Assembly (NCBI GenBank): GCA_021648445.1
Contig: JAKISU010000001.1
Span: 1 to 64,000, forward strand
DNA: 64,000 nt
Direction of reading: 5' to 3'
Origin: Flavobacteriaceae bacterium
Lineage (GTDB): Bacteria; Bacteroidota; Bacteroidia; Flavobacteriales; Flavobacteriaceae
Part shown: piece by piece, positions 62,328-64,000 of the stretch
Layout of the letters: every line of letters starts with the position of its first letter
Position numbering within the stretch: position 1 is the first letter of the stretch
Notes under the pieces: generated by a model
Databases searched by the model: none
Seen by the model: only the letters and a program-made list of their open reading frames with translations
Told to the model about the DNA's origin: nothing
Position numbers and translations under genes: made by a program

Positions 62328-63287
62328 TTATTTGTTTTTTTCAACAGATTGAAATTCGGTATAGTATTTAAATCCTTCTTCAAAATTTTGCTGTCTGTTT
62401 TTAGGTGGCAAATAATATACACTTGGCATGGTTCCAAGATCTTCCATCAATCTATAACCCGCCTTATCTTCTAATAATTTACTTAGTTGAAAGGTTTCGT
62501 CACCATTGGTAACGGTATCTTCATATAAATCTCCAAAGAAATAAACGCCGTTAGGGCATGCTGAAACACAATGAGGTAATAGCTTTTGATCAATCATGTG
62601 TGGGCAGAAATCACATTTATCAACAGTTCCTTTAGTGCTTGGATTACCTGTATAATCTGGTGTGTATCCGGTATTATGATTCATCTGGTCTTCATGTTCC
62701 ATGACCATATTTGATTTAATTTCATCTTGTTCTGGTTCGCTCCAGTTAAAAACCCTTACAGAATACGGACAAGCTGCCATACAAAACCGGCAGCCAATAC
62801 AGCGGTTGGCATCTATAGAAACTATACCATCTCTGCGTTTAAAAGTAGCATCAACCGGACAAACTTTAACACAGGGCGGCTTATCACAATGCTGACAAAG
62901 GTTAGGCATCCAGTAAGGTGCAGTTTCTTCAGAATCTTGCATCTTATAAATTTTAAGCCATGCATTGTCACCTGAAATAAAATGATTTTTGTTACAAGAT
63001 TTAACACATTGTTTAGCATTTTTACAACGTGCTAAGTCTATAACCATAACAAATTTTTTGTTTGGATACCCCTCTCTAACATTATAGTCATCATCTTTTA
63101 AGCTAGAGTTTTCCTCAACTTTAGTAACGGGTACTTTTATCAAATTCCCATTGGTATCCATAAGCTCAACCATCTCTTCTTCTTCCAATGATTTTGCTAT
63201 TGCAACACCTCCTATAGCAGTAAGCAATCCGAGTTTTAATCCATTATTTAAAAACTTTCGTCGTGAATTTTTATCATTTGATTCCAT
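62328..63287 (-). CDS. Tat-exported 4x[4Fe-4S] ferredoxin-like subunit (NrfC/DmsB-like)
   Basis: A 319-residue protein with a twin-arginine signal (NSRRKFLNNGLKLGLL, residues about 7-22). It has four cysteine-rich clusters: CKNAKQCVKSCNKNH, CQHCDKPPCVKVCP, CIGCRFCMAACPYS and CDFCPHMIDQKLLPHCVSACP, the NrfC/DmsB pattern. It carries electrons between the NrfD subunit and periplasmic carriers. The gene starts 3 bp after the small Tat protein gene. The residues before the first cluster (LMDTNGNLIKVPVTKV) resemble the body of that small protein. Confidence 0.95.
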   Translation of the reverse strand: MESNDKNSRRKFLNNGLKLGLLTAIGGVAIAKSLEEEEMVELMDTNGNLIKVPVTKVEENSSLKDDDYNVREGYPNKKFVMVIDLARCKNAKQCVKSCNKNHFISGDNAWLKIYKMQDSEETAPYWMPNLCQHCDKPPCVKVCPVDATFKRRDGIVSIDANRCIGCRFCMAACPYSVRVFNWSEPEQDEIKSNMVMEHEDQMNHNTGYTPDYTGNPSTKGTVDKCDFCPHMIDQKLLPHCVSACPNGVYFFGDLYEDTVTNGDETFQLSKLLEDKAGYRLMEDLGTMPSVYYLPPKNRQQNFEEGFKYYTEFQSVEKNK

Positions 63288-63290
63288 GGT

Positions 63291-63560
63291 TTATCCTTTA
63301 AAATTTGGTTTTAGCCAACTTAACAATGTTTTATTAGAAACCTTTTTCTTAATTATTTTTGAACTTTTCAAAGTACTGATTTTGATTTTAACTGTTGTGC
63401 CATCAGGTTTTAGCAATGTTTCGTATTCTTCATCTGAGATTACTTTTTCGGGGTTTATAGATTTACCAAATCCGAGAAAAGGAATTAACAAGCTTCCTCC
63501 CAATACCGGCAAAAAACTTCTTCTGGAAATTTGTCTATTACTTTTAGGTATATTTTTCAT
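63291..63560 (-). CDS. small Tat-signal protein heading the NrfCD operon
   Basis: An 89-residue protein with a twin-arginine signal (SRRSFLPVLGGSLLIPFLGFG, residues 12-32) and about 55 mature residues without cysteines or haem motifs (KPDGTTVKIKISTLKSSK). Its layout matches the first 80 residues of the Fe-S protein next to it, as if it were a truncated duplicate lacking the clusters. It may be a small structural subunit of the complex. First gene of the five-gene operon. No known family recognised. Confidence 0.7.
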   Translation of the reverse strand: MKNIPKSNRQISRRSFLPVLGGSLLIPFLGFGKSINPEKVISDEEYETLLKPDGTTVKIKISTLKSSKIIKKKVSNKTLLSWLKPNFKG

Positions 63561-63700
63561 AATCGTTTAAGTATTTTTAATTCAAACAATAAACAAGATT
63601 AAAGTAGAGATTCTTCTATTTCACTGCTTTTAGAGTTATTAATTGGATATAGTATTTGATATTCAACTGTTTACACTTTACTGCAAATAGAACTTACTAT

Positions 63701-63738
63701 AAACAATCATCTTTGTATGATGAAAAGTATGATTGTTT
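63701..63738. promoter_or_regulatory. inverted repeat operator candidate for the NrfCD operon
   Basis: AAACAATCAT / ATGATTGTTT, 10 bp perfect, 18-bp spacer containing another ATGATG, 141 bp before the small Tat protein start. No T-run follows, so an operator is more likely than a terminator. Confidence 0.45.
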
Positions 63739-63917
63739 TATCAAGAACTCATCTCGACTTTTTATGATTACCTACATAAGTATTTCGAATACCTAGATTC
63801 GGTTAAATATAAAGTCAGAATGAATTCATGCATATTTCATGATAATATATTTTAGATATATAAAAGTTTTCATGATAAATTTCTGTATAAAATTATAAAG
63901 CAAATGTTATATAAAAT

Positions 63918-63931
63918 ATGATTTATATCAT
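63918..63931. promoter_or_regulatory. Crp/Fnr-type palindrome at the right edge
   Basis: ATGAT-TTAT-ATCAT, perfect dyad. It is 358 bp before the NrfCD operon start, but perhaps about 70 bp before a gene lying beyond the window, matching the spacing at ccsBA and the 4-haem gene. Confidence 0.5.
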
Positions 63932-64000
63932 AAAACTATATCTCTTGATAAATTATTTTTGTAATTATTTAGATAGTGAAAAACAACAAGCATATAAATA

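Larger units (their letters stand above)
63561..64000. other. 440-bp regulatory gap at the right edge
   Basis: Very AT-rich, no coding signal on either strand. It holds the promoter region of the NrfCD operon, the inverted repeat at 63701-63738, several ATGAT/TCATGA half-sites around 63840-63880 and the palindrome at 63918-63931. The palindrome's distance to the window end (69 bp) suggests that a rightward gene starts just beyond 64000. Confidence 0.6.

Noticed and set aside
62701-62975. Plus-strand ORFs opposite the Fe-S gene
   Set aside because: Antisense shadows of the cysteine-rich coding sequence with no start signal or recognisable domain.

Overview
The window is about 64 kb of AT-rich DNA from a member of the Bacteroidota, most likely a Flavobacteriaceae species. 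The evidence is a fused lpxC/fabZ gene, porX of the type IX secretion system, bshA of bacillithiol synthesis, CarboxypepD_reg-like and VWA/TonB-plug proteins, a fused System II CcsBA, TAnnTTTG-type promoter boxes (the Bacteroidota -7 consensus) and weak Shine-Dalgarno sequences. I saw no phage, integrase, intact transposase or CRISPR array.

Layout. 0-7 kb: a truncated and frameshifted VWA/TonB-plug pseudogene behind a mobile-looking hairpin, a small PDZ protein, a secreted histidine phosphatase, smpB, a UbiA-type prenyltransferase, maf, an orphan transketolase C-terminal half, a repeat-laden 0.5 kb spacer and an outer-membrane beta-barrel. 7-19 kb: an FKBP lipoprotein with calcium-binding repeats, a VIT1-like transporter plus cupin, typA, a LETM1-like small protein, proline dehydrogenase, aroB, bshA, an M19 dipeptidase, an S4-domain/methyltransferase/phosphoribosyltransferase run, aroK and tRNA-Lys. 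19-30 kb: an AsmA-like protein, tRNA-Leu between two MITE-like elements, a CarboxypepD_reg protein, a prohibitin, a VWA membrane protein, fabG, an M16 protease lipoprotein and sucD. 30-37 kb: the lipid A block (lpxD, lpxC/fabZ, lpxA, efp and a second lpxD), interrupted by a repeat-associated hypothetical gene. 37-46 kb: an HD hydrolase with a TTG start, porX, serC-serA-DUF1015, a YggS family protein, a membrane hydrolase and hemA.

46-63.6 kb is the most interesting part. It encodes what looks like a complete route for moving electrons from the menaquinone pool out of the cell. From the inner membrane outward: a Tat-exported four-cluster Fe-S protein and an NrfD/PsrC-type quinol-oxidising membrane protein with no catalytic molybdenum subunit; an anchored Ig-like protein; a monohaem cytochrome c; a 5-haem lipoprotein, a 659-residue outer-membrane beta-barrel and an 11-haem cytochrome, which fit a porin-cytochrome conduit; two NHL beta-propellers; a 4-haem cytochrome whose architecture resembles OmcE-type extracellular filament cytochromes; and a 12-haem protein whose N-terminal domain is homologous to that 4-haem protein. 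Next to them lie a System II cytochrome c maturation protein (CcsBA) and two tandem NrfJ-like/OB-fold proteins. Perfect ATGAT-N4-ATCAT palindromes, like Crp/Fnr boxes, stand 73-74 bp upstream of the 4-haem gene and of ccsBA, and again at the right edge. This suggests shared, possibly oxygen-linked, control. I infer a flavobacterial extracellular electron transfer system with a candidate cytochrome nanowire.

The intergenic DNA carries several repeat families: 16-bp TCCCGA-N4-TCGGGA palindromes, a conserved roughly 95-nt leader repeated upstream of three genes including both lpxD copies, and several MITE-like elements. All calls were made by reading the sequence and ORF track; no database search or structure prediction was run.
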